A stretch of DNA of 64,000 nt from positions 496,001 through 560,000 of the forward strand of contig NZ_STGB01000006.1 of NCBI RefSeq assembly GCF_005222815.1, written 5' to 3'. Position numbers and translations under genes: made by a program. The stretch comes from Roseomonas sp. AR75. Its GTDB lineage: Bacteria; Pseudomonadota; Alphaproteobacteria; Acetobacterales; Acetobacteraceae. Position 1 is the stretch's first letter. Each line of letters starts with the position of its first letter. Positions 17,656 to 26,222 of the stretch are shown here, in pieces. A model generated the notes under the pieces. That model was not told the origin of the DNA and made no database searches. It saw only the letters and a program-made list of their open reading frames with translations.

Positions 17656-18458
17656 TGCCGCGCGTTCTCGCGAAGATGGGGCGCAACCTGGTGGGCGCCC
17701 TGATGCTGGGCGCCGCGGCGCTGGCGGTGACGCCGATGGCCTCCACCCCGGCGCGCGCCGCCGGGGAGGCCATTCCGCTGCCGGCGACGCAGTTCTCCTT
17801 CGAGGGGCTGTTCGGCACCTTCGACCGCGCCAGCCTGCAGCGCGGCTTCCAGGTCTACAAGGAGGTCTGCTCCGCCTGCCACGGCATGCGCCAGCTCTTC
17901 TACCGCAACCTGCTCGAGATCGGCCTGACCGAGGCGCAGGTGCGCAACATCGCCGCACAGTTCGAGGTGCAGGACGGGCCCAACGATTTGGGCGAGATGT
18001 TCGAGCGGCCGGCACGCATCTCCGACCATTTCCGCCGCCCCTTCCCGAATGACCAGGCGGCGCGCGCGGCAAACAACGGCGCCCTGCCGCCCGACCTTTC
18101 GGTGATCGTCAAGGCGCGGGCCGGCGGCGCGGACTACATCCACGCCCTGCTGACAGGCTACACCGACCCGCCCGAGGGATTCACCCTCATGGACGGGATG
18201 AACTACAACAAGTACTTCCCCGGCCATCAGATCGCGATGCCGAACGTCCTCAACCCGGGCCAGGTGGAATACGCCGACGGCACCGAGGCGACGGTGGACC
18301 AGATGGCGCGGGACGTGACGACCTTCCTCGCCTGGGCGGCCGAGCCGGAGCTCGAGCAGCGGCGCCAGATGGGCGTGAAGATCATCCTGTTCCTGATCGT
18401 GATGGGTGGTCTGACCTACGCCGTGAAGCGCCGCATCTGGGCCGATGTGAAGCACTGA
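17655..18458 (+). CDS. petC: Cytochrome c1 of the bc1 complex
   Basis: 267 aa. A signal peptide ends near residue 36 (STPARAAGEAI). The haem-binding CSACH motif is at residues 72-76 and the distal Met ligand lies in GHQIAMPNVL. A C-terminal helix (VKIILFLIVMGGLTYAV) anchors the protein in the inner membrane. It takes electrons from the Rieske protein and passes them to a soluble or membrane cytochrome c. Last gene of petABC; a strong hairpin follows at 18489. Confidence 0.97.
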   Translation: MPRVLAKMGRNLVGALMLGAAALAVTPMASTPARAAGEAIPLPATQFSFEGLFGTFDRASLQRGFQVYKEVCSACHGMRQLFYRNLLEIGLTEAQVRNIAAQFEVQDGPNDLGEMFERPARISDHFRRPFPNDQAARAANNGALPPDLSVIVKARAGGADYIHALLTGYTDPPEGFTLMDGMNYNKYFPGHQIAMPNVLNPGQVEYADGTEATVDQMARDVTTFLAWAAEPELEQRRQMGVKIILFLIVMGGLTYAVKRRIWADVKH

Positions 18459-18488
18459 GCGGCCGAGACCTGCCGCAGGGATCGAAGG

Positions 18489-18514
18489 GGCCGCCCCCAG
18501 GGGCGGCCTCTTGC
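18489..18514 (+). terminator. Terminator after petABC
   Basis: GGCCGCCCC (18489-18497), a 2-nt loop, and GGGGCGGCC (18500-18508), then TCTTG. A perfect 9-bp stem 30 nt after the petC stop. The weak T-run is common in high-GC genomes. It rules out the TTG at 18511 as the start of the next gene. Confidence 0.75.
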
Positions 18515-18549
18515 CGTTCAGGCACCAGCCGCCGGATACCCGGAAGCCC

Positions 18550-20250
18550 GTGACGCGCAAGCCGCCCGACCTTGCCTTCGGCCTGGAGGATCTGCCTCCG
18601 CCGGCCGTGCTGCTTGCGACCGCGCTGCAGCAGCTCACCATCATCGTCATCATCATCTTCCCCGCCATCATCGTCGCGCGGGTGATCGAGGCGCCGCCAG
18701 AGCAGGCCGCGGCGCTTCTGAGCCTGACGATCCTCGCCTGCGGGGTCGGCACGATGCTGCAGGCGATACGGTCCCGCTGGATCGGCGCCGGCTATCTCGG
18801 GACGATCGCGGCCGCTTCGTCCCATTTGCCGCCCTCGATCATCGCGGCGCAGCAGGGCGGGCTGCCGCTGGTGGCCGGCATGACGGTGGCGAGCGGGCTG
18901 TTCACACTGCTGCTGGCGCGGTTGCTTCACCGGCTGCGCGCGCTGATGCCGCCCGAGATCGTCGGCGTGGTGGTCATGCTGATCGGCCTCGGCGTCGGGC
19001 TCGCGGGTCTGCGCCTGCTGTTCGGCGCAACCGAAGCCGCACCGCCCATGGCCGAGGACCTGCTCATCGCCGCGGCGACGCTGGCGCTGACCGGCGGCCT
19101 GTCGGTGTGGGGGCGCGGGCCATTGCGCTGGGCCTGCGTGGTGGTCGCGATGCTGGCCGGCAGCCTGCTCGCCGCGGCGCTGGGCCGGCTTGACGGCGCG
19201 GGCGCAGCGCTCGGTTCCGTACCCCTGGCCGGCCTGCCGAGCCTCGGGCACCTCGGCTACGCCTTCGATCCGGCGCTGCTGCCGGTCTTCATGGTCGCCG
19301 CGGTCGTCTCCGCGCTGAAGACGGTCGGCCTTGTCGCGACGCTGCAGAAGATGAACGACGCCGCCTGGGTCCGGCCCGAGCCGCGCAGCCTCGCCGGTGG
19401 CGTCACGGCCGATGGCGTCGCGACCGTCCTGGCGGGTCTGATGGGTGCACCGGCAGTCAACATGAGCCCGACCGGCGTCGCGATCCAGTCGGCCACCGGC
19501 GTCACCAGCCGGATCATCGCGCTCGGGGTCGGCGCGCTGGCGGTGCTGGTCGCCTGCTCGCCGCGCCTCACCGCGCTGCTGGCGCTGGTGCCGGGCCCGG
19601 TGATCGCCGGCGTGCTGGTACACGCCGGCGCGCTGATGATGGCGAACGGCATGCAGGTGACGACCTCCCGCATGATGGATGCGCGGCGCAGCCAGGTGGT
19701 CGGCCTGTCCATCCTGGCGGCGCTGGCGGTGGAGACGCTGCCGCAACTCGCCGCCTCGGCGCCGGCGTTGCTGCGACCCGTTCTCTCCGCCGCGGCCTGC
19801 GGCACCCTCGTCGCGCTCCTGCTGAACGCGGCGCTGCGCATCGGCGTGCGGCGGCAGGTCAGCCTGACGGTGCCGGCGGACGCGATCATCGAGGCCGAGG
19901 TCGCCGATTTCGCGACGCGCGCCGGTGCCTCCTGGGGCGCACGGCCGGAGGTGGTGGCGCGCGCCGCTGAACTGGTTTCCTGGTGCCTCGACGCGATCAT
20001 CCATTCCGGCCTGGCGCGGGGGCCCGTGACGGTGAAGCTCGCCTTCGACGAGTTCCGCCTGGACGTGCTGATCAGCTATCGCGGCGCGCCGATCGAACTG
20101 GCGGAGACGGCGCCGACGCCCGACGAATTGCTGGACGATGACGGCGCGGCGGCGCGGCTGGCCGGCCACATGATCCGCCGCCGGGCGGAGCGCGCCGCGA
20201 TCCGCAGCCGAGACGGCACCACGGAGCTGCGCCTCGCGCTCGACCACTGA
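18550..20250 (+). CDS. NCS2 (uracil-xanthine) permease with a C-terminal ATPase-like soluble domain
   Basis: 566 aa from a GTG; ordinary NCS2 permeases are about 430-450 aa. Residues of about 15-430 give 12-14 membrane helices with NCS2 features: ALQQLTIIVIIIFPAIIV at the first helix and NMSPTGVAIQSATGVTSR near the substrate site. The last ~125 residues are soluble and look like a degenerate HATPase-type fold (EVVARAAELVSWCLDAIIHS, then LISYRGAPIEL, then AARLAGHMIRRRAERAAI). The usual N-box Asn and D-x-G Asp are missing, so ATP binding is doubtful. Substrate is probably a nucleobase or related compound. Confidence 0.82.
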   Translation: MTRKPPDLAFGLEDLPPPAVLLATALQQLTIIVIIIFPAIIVARVIEAPPEQAAALLSLTILACGVGTMLQAIRSRWIGAGYLGTIAAASSHLPPSIIAAQQGGLPLVAGMTVASGLFTLLLARLLHRLRALMPPEIVGVVVMLIGLGVGLAGLRLLFGATEAAPPMAEDLLIAAATLALTGGLSVWGRGPLRWACVVVAMLAGSLLAAALGRLDGAGAALGSVPLAGLPSLGHLGYAFDPALLPVFMVAAVVSALKTVGLVATLQKMNDAAWVRPEPRSLAGGVTADGVATVLAGLMGAPAVNMSPTGVAIQSATGVTSRIIALGVGALAVLVACSPRLTALLALVPGPVIAGVLVHAGALMMANGMQVTTSRMMDARRSQVVGLSILAALAVETLPQLAASAPALLRPVLSAAACGTLVALLLNAALRIGVRRQVSLTVPADAIIEAEVADFATRAGASWGARPEVVARAAELVSWCLDAIIHSGLARGPVTVKLAFDEFRLDVLISYRGAPIELAETAPTPDELLDDDGAAARLAGHMIRRRAERAAIRSRDGTTELRLALDH

Positions 20251-20300
20251 TCGGCACCGAGGCTACATCTGCCCGATCAGCTGCTGCCGGAGTCCCCTCC

Positions 20301-21179
20301 ATGTCCGACCAGATCACCCCCGTCATCGGCCTGATCGGCGGATCGGGCCTCTACGACATCCCCGGCCTCGAGGAGCGGGAATGGCGGCGGGTGGAGACGC
20401 CCTGGGGCGTGCCCTCCGACGAGATCCTGTTCGGGCGCCTGGCCGGCGTGCCGGTGCGCTTCCTGCCGCGGCATGGCCGCGGCCACCCGACCCCGCCCTC
20501 CGACCTGAACTACCGTGCCAATATCGACGCGATGAAGCGCGCGGGCTGCACGGAGATCCTCTCGCTCTCCGCGGTCGGCTCGCTGAAGGAGCATCTGCCG
20601 CCCGGCCATTTCGTCATCGTGGACCAGTTCATCGACCGCACCTTCGCGCGGAAGAAGACCTTCTTCGAGACAGGCTGCGTTGCGCATGTCTCCATGGCGC
20701 ATCCGGTCTGCCCGCGACTGGGCGACACGCTGGAAGCCAGCGCGCGCAAGCTCGGCCTGCCGGTCACGCGCGGCGGCACCTACCTGGTGATGGAAGGTCC
20801 GCAATTCTCGACCAAGGCGGAGAGCGAGCTGTATCGCCAATGGGGCTGCAGCGTGATCGGCATGACCAACATGCCCGAGGCGAAACTCGCCCGCGAGGCG
20901 GAGCTCTGCTACGCGACCGTCGCGATGGTGACCGATTTCGACTGCTGGCACCCCGACCACGACCACGTCACCGTCGAGCAGGTGGTCAAGGTGCTTTTCT
21001 CGAACGCGGACAAGGCACGCGCCCTGGTCGCCGATGTGGTTCCGGCGCTGGGGGCACGGCGCGGCCCGTGCCCGGCGGGCTGCGACCGTGCGCTGGACAA
21101 CGCGATCATCACCGCGCCGGAGAAGCGCGATCCCGCGCTGATCGCGAAGCTGGACGCGGTGGCCGCCCGGGTTTTCTGA
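20301..21179 (+). CDS. mtnP: S-methyl-5'-thioadenosine phosphorylase
   Basis: 292 aa, normal for MtnP. The N-terminal IGLIGGSGLYDIPGLEEREW is the family signature. LPRHGRGHPTPPSDLNYRAN is the phosphate-binding region, and VMEGPQFSTKAESELYRQWG plus IGMTNMPEAKLAREAELCYA form the purine and ribose sites. It cleaves methylthioadenosine, the by-product of polyamine and AHL synthesis, to adenine and methylthioribose-1-phosphate. No other methionine-salvage genes are nearby. ATG start; no strong ribosome site. Confidence 0.96.
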   Translation: MSDQITPVIGLIGGSGLYDIPGLEEREWRRVETPWGVPSDEILFGRLAGVPVRFLPRHGRGHPTPPSDLNYRANIDAMKRAGCTEILSLSAVGSLKEHLPPGHFVIVDQFIDRTFARKKTFFETGCVAHVSMAHPVCPRLGDTLEASARKLGLPVTRGGTYLVMEGPQFSTKAESELYRQWGCSVIGMTNMPEAKLAREAELCYATVAMVTDFDCWHPDHDHVTVEQVVKVLFSNADKARALVADVVPALGARRGPCPAGCDRALDNAIITAPEKRDPALIAKLDAVAARVF

Positions 21180-21204
21180 CGTTTCGCCTGCCCCCGCGTG
21201 CTCT

Positions 21205-21244
21205 TCTCCCTCCCCCGCGTGCGGGGGAGGGCGGGGGTAGGGGC
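21205..21244. repeat. REP-type intergenic palindrome
   Basis: CCCTCCCCCGC (21208-21218), GT loop, GCGGGGGAGGG (21221-21231), then CGGGGGTAGGGG. A perfect 11-bp stem between convergent mtnP and dienelactone hydrolase genes. It is the same family as the palindrome inside cca. Confidence 0.78.
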
Positions 21245-21254
21245 TGAGCGCCGA

Positions 21255-21917
21255 CTACCCCAGGTGCTTCCTGAAGAAGTCCAGCGTGCGGCCCCAGGCC
21301 TGCTCGGAGAGTTCCTTGTTGTAGCTGCCGCGGTCGTCGCAGCCGAAGCCGTGCTGCCCGCCCTCATAGACGAAGATCGTGACGTTCGGCTGGGCCTCGC
21401 GGATCGCCTCCACGTCCTTCATGGGGATCGAGGTGTCGAGCGTGCCGAAATGCAGCTCCACCGGGCAGTTCGGCGTCTCGTTCCGCGTGCCGGCGATGCC
21501 GCCGCCGTACCAGCCATTCGCCGCGGCGAAGCTCCTGGTGCGCGTGGCGCCCCACCAGGCGACGGTGCCGCCCCAGCAATAGCCGACGATGCCCTTCTTC
21601 GCGCCGGAGGGCAGTGCCGCCGCCGCGGCCTCGATGTCGGCGATCGTGCCGGCTTCCGGCACCTTGCTGCGCAGCTCACGCCCGCGCGCCACGTCCTCCG
21701 CGGTGTAGCCGAGCTCCACGCCGCGCTCCGTGCGGTCGAACAGCGCCGGCGCGATGACGGCGTAGCCCTGCTGCACGAAGCGGTCGCAGACATGGCGCAT
21801 GTGGCTGTTGACGCCGAAGATCTCCTGCACGACGACGAGCGCCTTCTTGGCGTCCTCCGGCCCGTCCTTCCAGGCGGAAAGCGTGTGTCCGTCGGCGGCG
21901 GTGAGGTCGATCCACAT
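21255..21917 (-). CDS. Dienelactone hydrolase family protein
   Basis: 220 aa alpha/beta hydrolase. The nucleophile is Cys114 in GYCWGG, the typical dienelactone hydrolase elbow. The acid is probably the Asp in FGTLDTSIP and the base the His in GGQHGFGCDDR. The N-terminal VVVQEIFGVNSHMRHVCDR is conserved in the family. Such enzymes hydrolyse dienelactones in chloroaromatic breakdown, or other small esters and lactones. No aromatic pathway genes lie near, so a general role is as likely. AGGAAGG precedes the ATG. Confidence 0.93.
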   Translation of the reverse strand: MWIDLTAADGHTLSAWKDGPEDAKKALVVVQEIFGVNSHMRHVCDRFVQQGYAVIAPALFDRTERGVELGYTAEDVARGRELRSKVPEAGTIADIEAAAAALPSGAKKGIVGYCWGGTVAWWGATRTRSFAAANGWYGGGIAGTRNETPNCPVELHFGTLDTSIPMKDVEAIREAQPNVTIFVYEGGQHGFGCDDRGSYNKELSEQAWGRTLDFFRKHLG

Positions 21918-21958
21918 GGCGCATTCCTTCCTGGCGAGTGTGCGCCTAATCTCCCCGC

Positions 21959-22147
21959 ATGGCGGAGATCGTCAACCTCAGCAGGGCCAGGAAGGCGCGT
22001 GCCAGGGCCGAGGCCGAGGCGCAGGCCGCGGCGAACCGCGCCAGGCACGGCCGCAGCAAGGGGCAGAAGCAGTCCGACCGCGCCGAGGAAGACCGGCGGC
22101 GTCGCCTGCTGGACGGCGCGAAGCGCGCGGATGAGCCGGAGCGATGA
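21959..22147 (+). CDS. DUF4169 family small protein
   Basis: 62 aa, highly charged. The N-terminal MAEIVNLSRARKARAR and the following Ala/Glu-rich helix with ANRARHGRSKGQK are characteristic of DUF4169, a short alphaproteobacterial family of unknown role. It is divergent from the dienelactone hydrolase gene with 41 bp between. No Shine-Dalgarno sequence is evident, and the mRNA may be nearly leaderless. Probably cytoplasmic and helical. Confidence 0.8.
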   Translation: MAEIVNLSRARKARARAEAEAQAAANRARHGRSKGQKQSDRAEEDRRRRLLDGAKRADEPER

Positions 22148-22286
22148 GGCCGTTCACACCGGTCTGAGCCGTGCCCGACCCGCGAGAGCGTTGTAAAAAA
22201 GGTCGTTTCGTGTCAGTATTCGACCAAACTCGAGGCGCCGGCCGATCGACCTGCCGCGCCGCCCGTCCGACCGGAGAAGGCCGATC

Positions 22287-23156
22287 ATGGCGACGTTCCA
22301 GTATCTGCTCGACAAGGTGCGACAGGCGCCGTTCGAGACGGAGCCATTCAAGCACGTCTACATCACCGATTTCTTCTCGCGCGACGACTTCGCCCGCATC
22401 GTCGCCGACCCGCAGATCAAGCTGCGGCCGGCCAAGGACGACCGCGACCTCGTCAACACCCTGCATGCCGCCGGCTACAAGGAGATCAGCTTCCCCGGCA
22501 CCACGACGGATGTCGAGACCTACCTGGCCTGGCACAACAGCGGCGCGCGGCAGACGGGGGTGAACAACGAGAACTGCGAAGGCTTCGGCGTGACCATGCG
22601 CCTCAAGCAGCCGCAGCCCGGCTCGATCCTGGCGGATCTCGACCGCTTCATGCGCACGCGGGCCTTCTGGTCGGTCCTCGCCGACAAGTTCGGCATCGAC
22701 CTCGACGACGTGACACCGGATTCCGGCATCCAGAAATATCTCGACGGCTATGAGATCAGCCCGCATCCGGACATCCGCCGCAAGGCGCTGACCTTCATGA
22801 TCAACATCAATCCCGCCGAGGATTCCGAGAACATCGAGTACCACACGCACTACATGCGCTTCAAACCGGAGCACGACCACATCCGCGTCAAGTGGCGCGA
22901 CGAGACCGACAAGGAGCGCGAGTGGGTGCCCTGGTCGAACTGCGAGACCATCCGCCTGCAGCGCCCGAACAACAGCATCGTCATCTTCCACCCGACGGAG
23001 GAGACGCTGCACGCGGTGCGCGCGAACTACGATCACCTGGGCACCCAGCGCACGCAGTGCTACGGCAATCTCTGGTACTCGAAGCCCGGCCCGCTCGGCT
23101 CCTACTGGAGCATGCCCGCAACAGTCGCCCGAAAGGTTGTTTCCATCTTCCGCTGA
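22287..23156 (+). CDS. Putative 2-oxoglutarate/Fe(II)-dependent oxygenase
   Basis: 289 aa. A plausible iron triad is His160-x-Asp162 (ISPHPDIRRKALTF) and His242 (ETLHAVRANYDH), with Arg255 as a possible 2-oxoglutarate ligand. These lie in a double-stranded beta-helix pattern typical of the superfamily. The N-terminal FKHVYITDFFSRDDFARIV is a common start in such enzymes in polysaccharide clusters. GGAGAAGG precedes the ATG. The upstream 139 bp includes an A/T-rich patch (22191-22220) unusual for this genome. It is followed 41 nt later by an FkbM-type methyltransferase. Substrate unknown. Confidence 0.72.
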   Translation: MATFQYLLDKVRQAPFETEPFKHVYITDFFSRDDFARIVADPQIKLRPAKDDRDLVNTLHAAGYKEISFPGTTTDVETYLAWHNSGARQTGVNNENCEGFGVTMRLKQPQPGSILADLDRFMRTRAFWSVLADKFGIDLDDVTPDSGIQKYLDGYEISPHPDIRRKALTFMININPAEDSENIEYHTHYMRFKPEHDHIRVKWRDETDKEREWVPWSNCETIRLQRPNNSIVIFHPTEETLHAVRANYDHLGTQRTQCYGNLWYSKPGPLGSYWSMPATVARKVVSIFR

Positions 23157-23197
23157 CCCTGGGATTACGAAGGGCTTGCGGCTATCAATCCGGGGTT

Positions 23198-24016
23198 ATG
23201 GCCGCCCTTACAACCAGACAGCGAATCGCGGATCGGGTCGGCAATCTCCTGGGTGGCGCCACCTGGGGGGTTGTCGCGGCCGCGACGGCCATCCTTCCGG
23301 CCTATAGCCGGCGGCGCGTGCGCGACCAGGCGATCCGCCATGCGCGGCTCGCCTATCTCCTTGGCGGCGGCTCGGGCGTGGAACGGCTCGGCTACGATGA
23401 GCCGGAGACCCGTGCCTATCTCGACGACCACGTGACCGGAGAGGGCGTGTTCTGGGACATCGGTGCGAATATCGGGGAATTCGCGCTGCACTGCGCCGCA
23501 CGTAACGACCGGGTGCGGATCTATGCCTTCGAGCCGGTCGCGGAGAACTACGCCGTGCTCGCGGAACGGGTGCGCGATGGCGGCCTCGGGGACCGCGTGC
23601 ATGCCCTGCCGCTGGCGCTCGCCGCGCGCAACGAGCTGACCGCGATCACCCTGTCCAACCTGTTTGCCGGCTCCGTCCGCAACGTGCTGGACGGCCGCAC
23701 CGACCAATACGGCAACGTGCCCAAGGCCGGTCGCCAGGCGGTCCTCGCCATCCGTCCGGACGATGCGGTCGCGCTGTTCGGCGTGCCGCGGCCCGATCAC
23801 ATCAAGCTCGATGTGGACGGGCTGGAGCCCGAGATCCTTGGCGCCGCGCCGGACATCCTGCGTTCGGTCCGCAGCGTCCTGGTCGAGGTGAAGGGCCGCT
23901 ACGCCGAGAACGCCGCGCTGATCGAAGCGCCGCTGCAGGCGGGCGGCCTGGCCGAGGACATGGCCTTCCGCGAACGCTGGGGCGGCGAGAACCGGCTTTT
24001 CCTGCGCCCGGCCTGA
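23198..24016 (+). CDS. FkbM family SAM-dependent methyltransferase
   Basis: 272 aa. The SAM site motif FWDIGANIGEFALHCA and the following acidic FEPVAENYAVL are typical of FkbM methyltransferases, which O-methylate sugars, lipids or polyketides. HIKLDVDGLEPEILGAAPD near the C-terminus is the family's second signature. A hydrophobic N-terminal stretch (VGNLLGGATWGVVAAATAI) may associate with membrane. It is probably co-transcribed with the putative oxygenase upstream. Acceptor unknown. Confidence 0.9.
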   Translation: MAALTTRQRIADRVGNLLGGATWGVVAAATAILPAYSRRRVRDQAIRHARLAYLLGGGSGVERLGYDEPETRAYLDDHVTGEGVFWDIGANIGEFALHCAARNDRVRIYAFEPVAENYAVLAERVRDGGLGDRVHALPLALAARNELTAITLSNLFAGSVRNVLDGRTDQYGNVPKAGRQAVLAIRPDDAVALFGVPRPDHIKLDVDGLEPEILGAAPDILRSVRSVLVEVKGRYAENAALIEAPLQAGGLAEDMAFRERWGGENRLFLRPA

Positions 24017-24098
24017 ATCGCTTCTGTCGAAATCGGCACGGCTTGCGCGTCATCTTGTCGGCGGCGCATCGGCGCGCGCCGGGACAGGAGAGACGACG

Positions 24099-24455
24099 AT
24101 GCAGGCGATGCTGCTGATCTACAGCGACCCCGACGGCATGAAGACGGTGAGCGAGGCGGATCTCGCCACCATGTGGCAGGCCTATGGCGCCTATACCGAG
24201 GCGTTGAAGGCCGCCGGCGCCTTCCTCGCCGGCGCGCCGCTGGAAGCCGCCGCCACGGCGCACACCGTGCGGCTTGCGGCGGGCGCGCCGCAGGTGCTGG
24301 ACGGCCCCTATGCCGAGACCCGCGAGCAGCTCGGCGGCTACTACCTGATCGAGGTGGAGGACATGGCATCGGCGCTGCGCTGGGCCGCGCGCTGTCCCGG
24401 CGCCGCGCATGGCATCGTCGAGGTGCGCGGCGTGCGCCGGGGTCCCGGCGATTGA
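24099..24455 (+). CDS. YciI / DGPF-domain protein
   Basis: 118 aa. It shows the YCII fold sequence pattern, with MLLIYSDPDG at the start and the DGPYAETREQLGGYYLIEVE segment that gives the DGPF family its name. CAGGAGAG precedes the ATG. The gene's stop overlaps the start of the adjacent sigma factor (TTGA). In other bacteria DGPF proteins are coupled to ECF42 sigma factors, and are thought to be part of the same response. No enzyme activity is established. Confidence 0.92.
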   Translation: MQAMLLIYSDPDGMKTVSEADLATMWQAYGAYTEALKAAGAFLAGAPLEAAATAHTVRLAAGAPQVLDGPYAETREQLGGYYLIEVEDMASALRWAARCPGAAHGIVEVRGVRRGPGD

Positions 24456-25666
24456 ACGCGGCCTCCGTCGCGGAGGCCGTCGCGCGGGAGGGGTATGGGC
24501 GGCTGCTCGCCTTCCTCCTCGCGCGCGGTACGCCGCTGGCCGAGGCCGAGGACGCGCTGGCCGAGGCCTTCGCCGCCGCGCTGGCGCATTGGCCGGCGCG
24601 CGGCGTACCGGAGAAGCCGGAGGCTTGGCTGCTCACCGCCGCGCGGCGGAAGCTCGCGGACGGCCATCGCCGCCGCGCCACGGCGGGCGCCGCCGCCCCG
24701 GAGCTGCGCCGCCGCGCGGCGCTGGCCGGCAGTGCCGAGGAGGAGGAGGCGATCCCCGACCATCGCCTCGCCCTGCTGCTCGCCTGCGCGGCGCCCGAGG
24801 TGGAGCCAGCAGCGCGCGCGCCGCTGATGCTGCAATGCGTGCTGGGCCTGGACGCGGCGCGCATCGCCTCGGCCTTCCTGGTGGCGCCGGCCGCCATGTC
24901 GCAGCGCCTGGTGCGGGCCAAGCGGCGCATCGCGGAGGATGGCGCCCGCTTCGGCCTGCCGGGACGGGATGCGCTGGCGACGCGGCTCGCGCCGGTGCTG
25001 GAGGCGATCTATGCCGCCTACACCGCCGGCGGGAACGACGCCGCGGATGGCAGCGCGCTGGCGGCCGAGGCGGCCTGGCTCGCCCGGCTCTGTGCCGCGC
25101 TGGCACCGGAGGAGGCGGAAGCGGCGGGCCTCGCCGCGCTGCTGCTGCATCTGGAGGCGCGCCGTCCGGCCGCGCGCGATGCCGAAGGACGCTACGTGCC
25201 GCTCTCCGCCCATGACACCGCGCGGTGGAACCTGCCGATGCAGGCCGAGGCCGAGCGCCTGCTGCGCCAGGCATCGGCGCTCGGCCGGCACGGCCGCTAC
25301 CAGTGGGAGGCCGCGGTGCAGTCCGTGCATGCGGCGCGGCGCGTGACGGGGCGGACGGACTGGCCGGCGATCCGCCTGCTCTATGACGCGCTGCTCGTCG
25401 CGACGGGCTCGCCGGTGGTCGCGGTGAACCGCGCCGTGGCAGTGGCGGAGACCGAGGGCGCGGCGGCGGGCCTGGCGGCGCTGCGCGCTGCCGGCGCCGA
25501 CGCGCGGCTGGCGGAATACCAGCCCTATTGGGCGGCGGTCGCCGCGCTGGCCGCGCGCGCCGGCGAGGCGGCAGTGGCGGAGGCGGCGCGGCAGCGTGCG
25601 GCGGGCCTCGCCACGGACCCCGCGATCCGCGCCTTCCTGCTGCGCACCGAGGCGCCGCCGGCCTAG
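24452..25666 (+). CDS. ECF42-type RNA polymerase sigma factor with C-terminal extension
   Basis: 404 aa from a TTG overlapping the YciI stop by 4 nt. The first ~170 residues hold sigma-70 regions 2 and 4 (AEDALAEAFAAALAHWPARG; AARIASAFLVAPAAMSQRLV). The remaining ~230 residues are helical and TPR-like, with the family blocks RRPAARDAEGRYVPLSAHDT and VAVNRAVAVAETEG. This size and the YciI neighbour define the ECF42 group, which lacks an anti-sigma factor and is thought to be controlled by its own C-terminal domain. The inducing signal is unknown. Confidence 0.93.
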   Translation: MNAASVAEAVAREGYGRLLAFLLARGTPLAEAEDALAEAFAAALAHWPARGVPEKPEAWLLTAARRKLADGHRRRATAGAAAPELRRRAALAGSAEEEEAIPDHRLALLLACAAPEVEPAARAPLMLQCVLGLDAARIASAFLVAPAAMSQRLVRAKRRIAEDGARFGLPGRDALATRLAPVLEAIYAAYTAGGNDAADGSALAAEAAWLARLCAALAPEEAEAAGLAALLLHLEARRPAARDAEGRYVPLSAHDTARWNLPMQAEAERLLRQASALGRHGRYQWEAAVQSVHAARRVTGRTDWPAIRLLYDALLVATGSPVVAVNRAVAVAETEGAAAGLAALRAAGADARLAEYQPYWAAVAALAARAGEAAVAEAARQRAAGLATDPAIRAFLLRTEAPPA

Positions 25667-25693
25667 GATGCGGCGGAACCCAGGGAGGACGGG

Positions 25694-26071
25694 ATGCCGC
25701 GCACCACGACGAGCCATGCCGCCGATGCCAGCTTCGAACGCGGGCTGCGCGCCTTCTTCGAATACCGCGACCTCGGCATCCGCGGCGCGACGGAAGGCGC
25801 CTATGGCGCGCATGTCATCCGCGCCGTGCCGGGCGCGCATGCCACGGGCCAGTGGCACACCCATGACCTCGCCTTCCAGATGTTCTTTGTGCTGAAGGGC
25901 TGGGTGCGCTTCGAATACGAGGACGTCGGCGAGAAGACCTTCCGCGCCGGCGATTCCTGCTACCAGCCGCCGCGCATCCGCCATCGCGAGATCGCCCATT
26001 CGGACGACCTCGAGCTGCTTGAGATCACCGGCCCCGCCGAGTTCGCGACCGCCGAGGTCAGCGCGCCATGA
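25694..26071 (+). CDS. Cupin-domain protein
   Basis: 125 aa, one cupin barrel. Motif 1 is represented by GQWHTHDLAFQMFFVLKGWV and motif 2 by AGDSCYQPPRIRHREIAHS; the histidines of WHTHD and RHREI could bind metal. AGGGAGGA precedes the ATG. It lies 27 nt after the ECF42 sigma gene on the same strand and may be in its operon, possibly a target. Small one-domain cupins can be isomerases, dioxygenases or sensors, so no function is assigned. Confidence 0.85.
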   Translation: MPRTTTSHAADASFERGLRAFFEYRDLGIRGATEGAYGAHVIRAVPGAHATGQWHTHDLAFQMFFVLKGWVRFEYEDVGEKTFRAGDSCYQPPRIRHREIAHSDDLELLEITGPAEFATAEVSAP

Positions 26072-26222
26072 CGGGCTGATGTCCGGCGTCCGATGGCTTG
26101 ACGTTGCCGCTGCTGCGGTTACGACTGCGCGCCGAGACAACATCCCGCGAGCGGCGGGAACCGTGCTCCCGAAGCGCCTAGGATGCCCCTGGCGATCGGT
26201 GCATCCGAAGGTGGGGACATCC

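Noticed and set aside
18511..18549. Upstream TTG as start of the NCS2 permease
   Set aside because: It falls in the tail of the petABC terminator hairpin. The GTG at 18550 gives a sensible N-terminus.
15574..20247. Two long minus-strand frames opposite petABC and the NCS2 permease
   Set aside because: Both overlap well-supported genes and have the composition of antisense frames.
26098..26126. TTGACG with 17-bp spacing as aqpZ promoter
   Set aside because: The -10 position reads ACGACT, a poor match, so I did not list it as a promoter.
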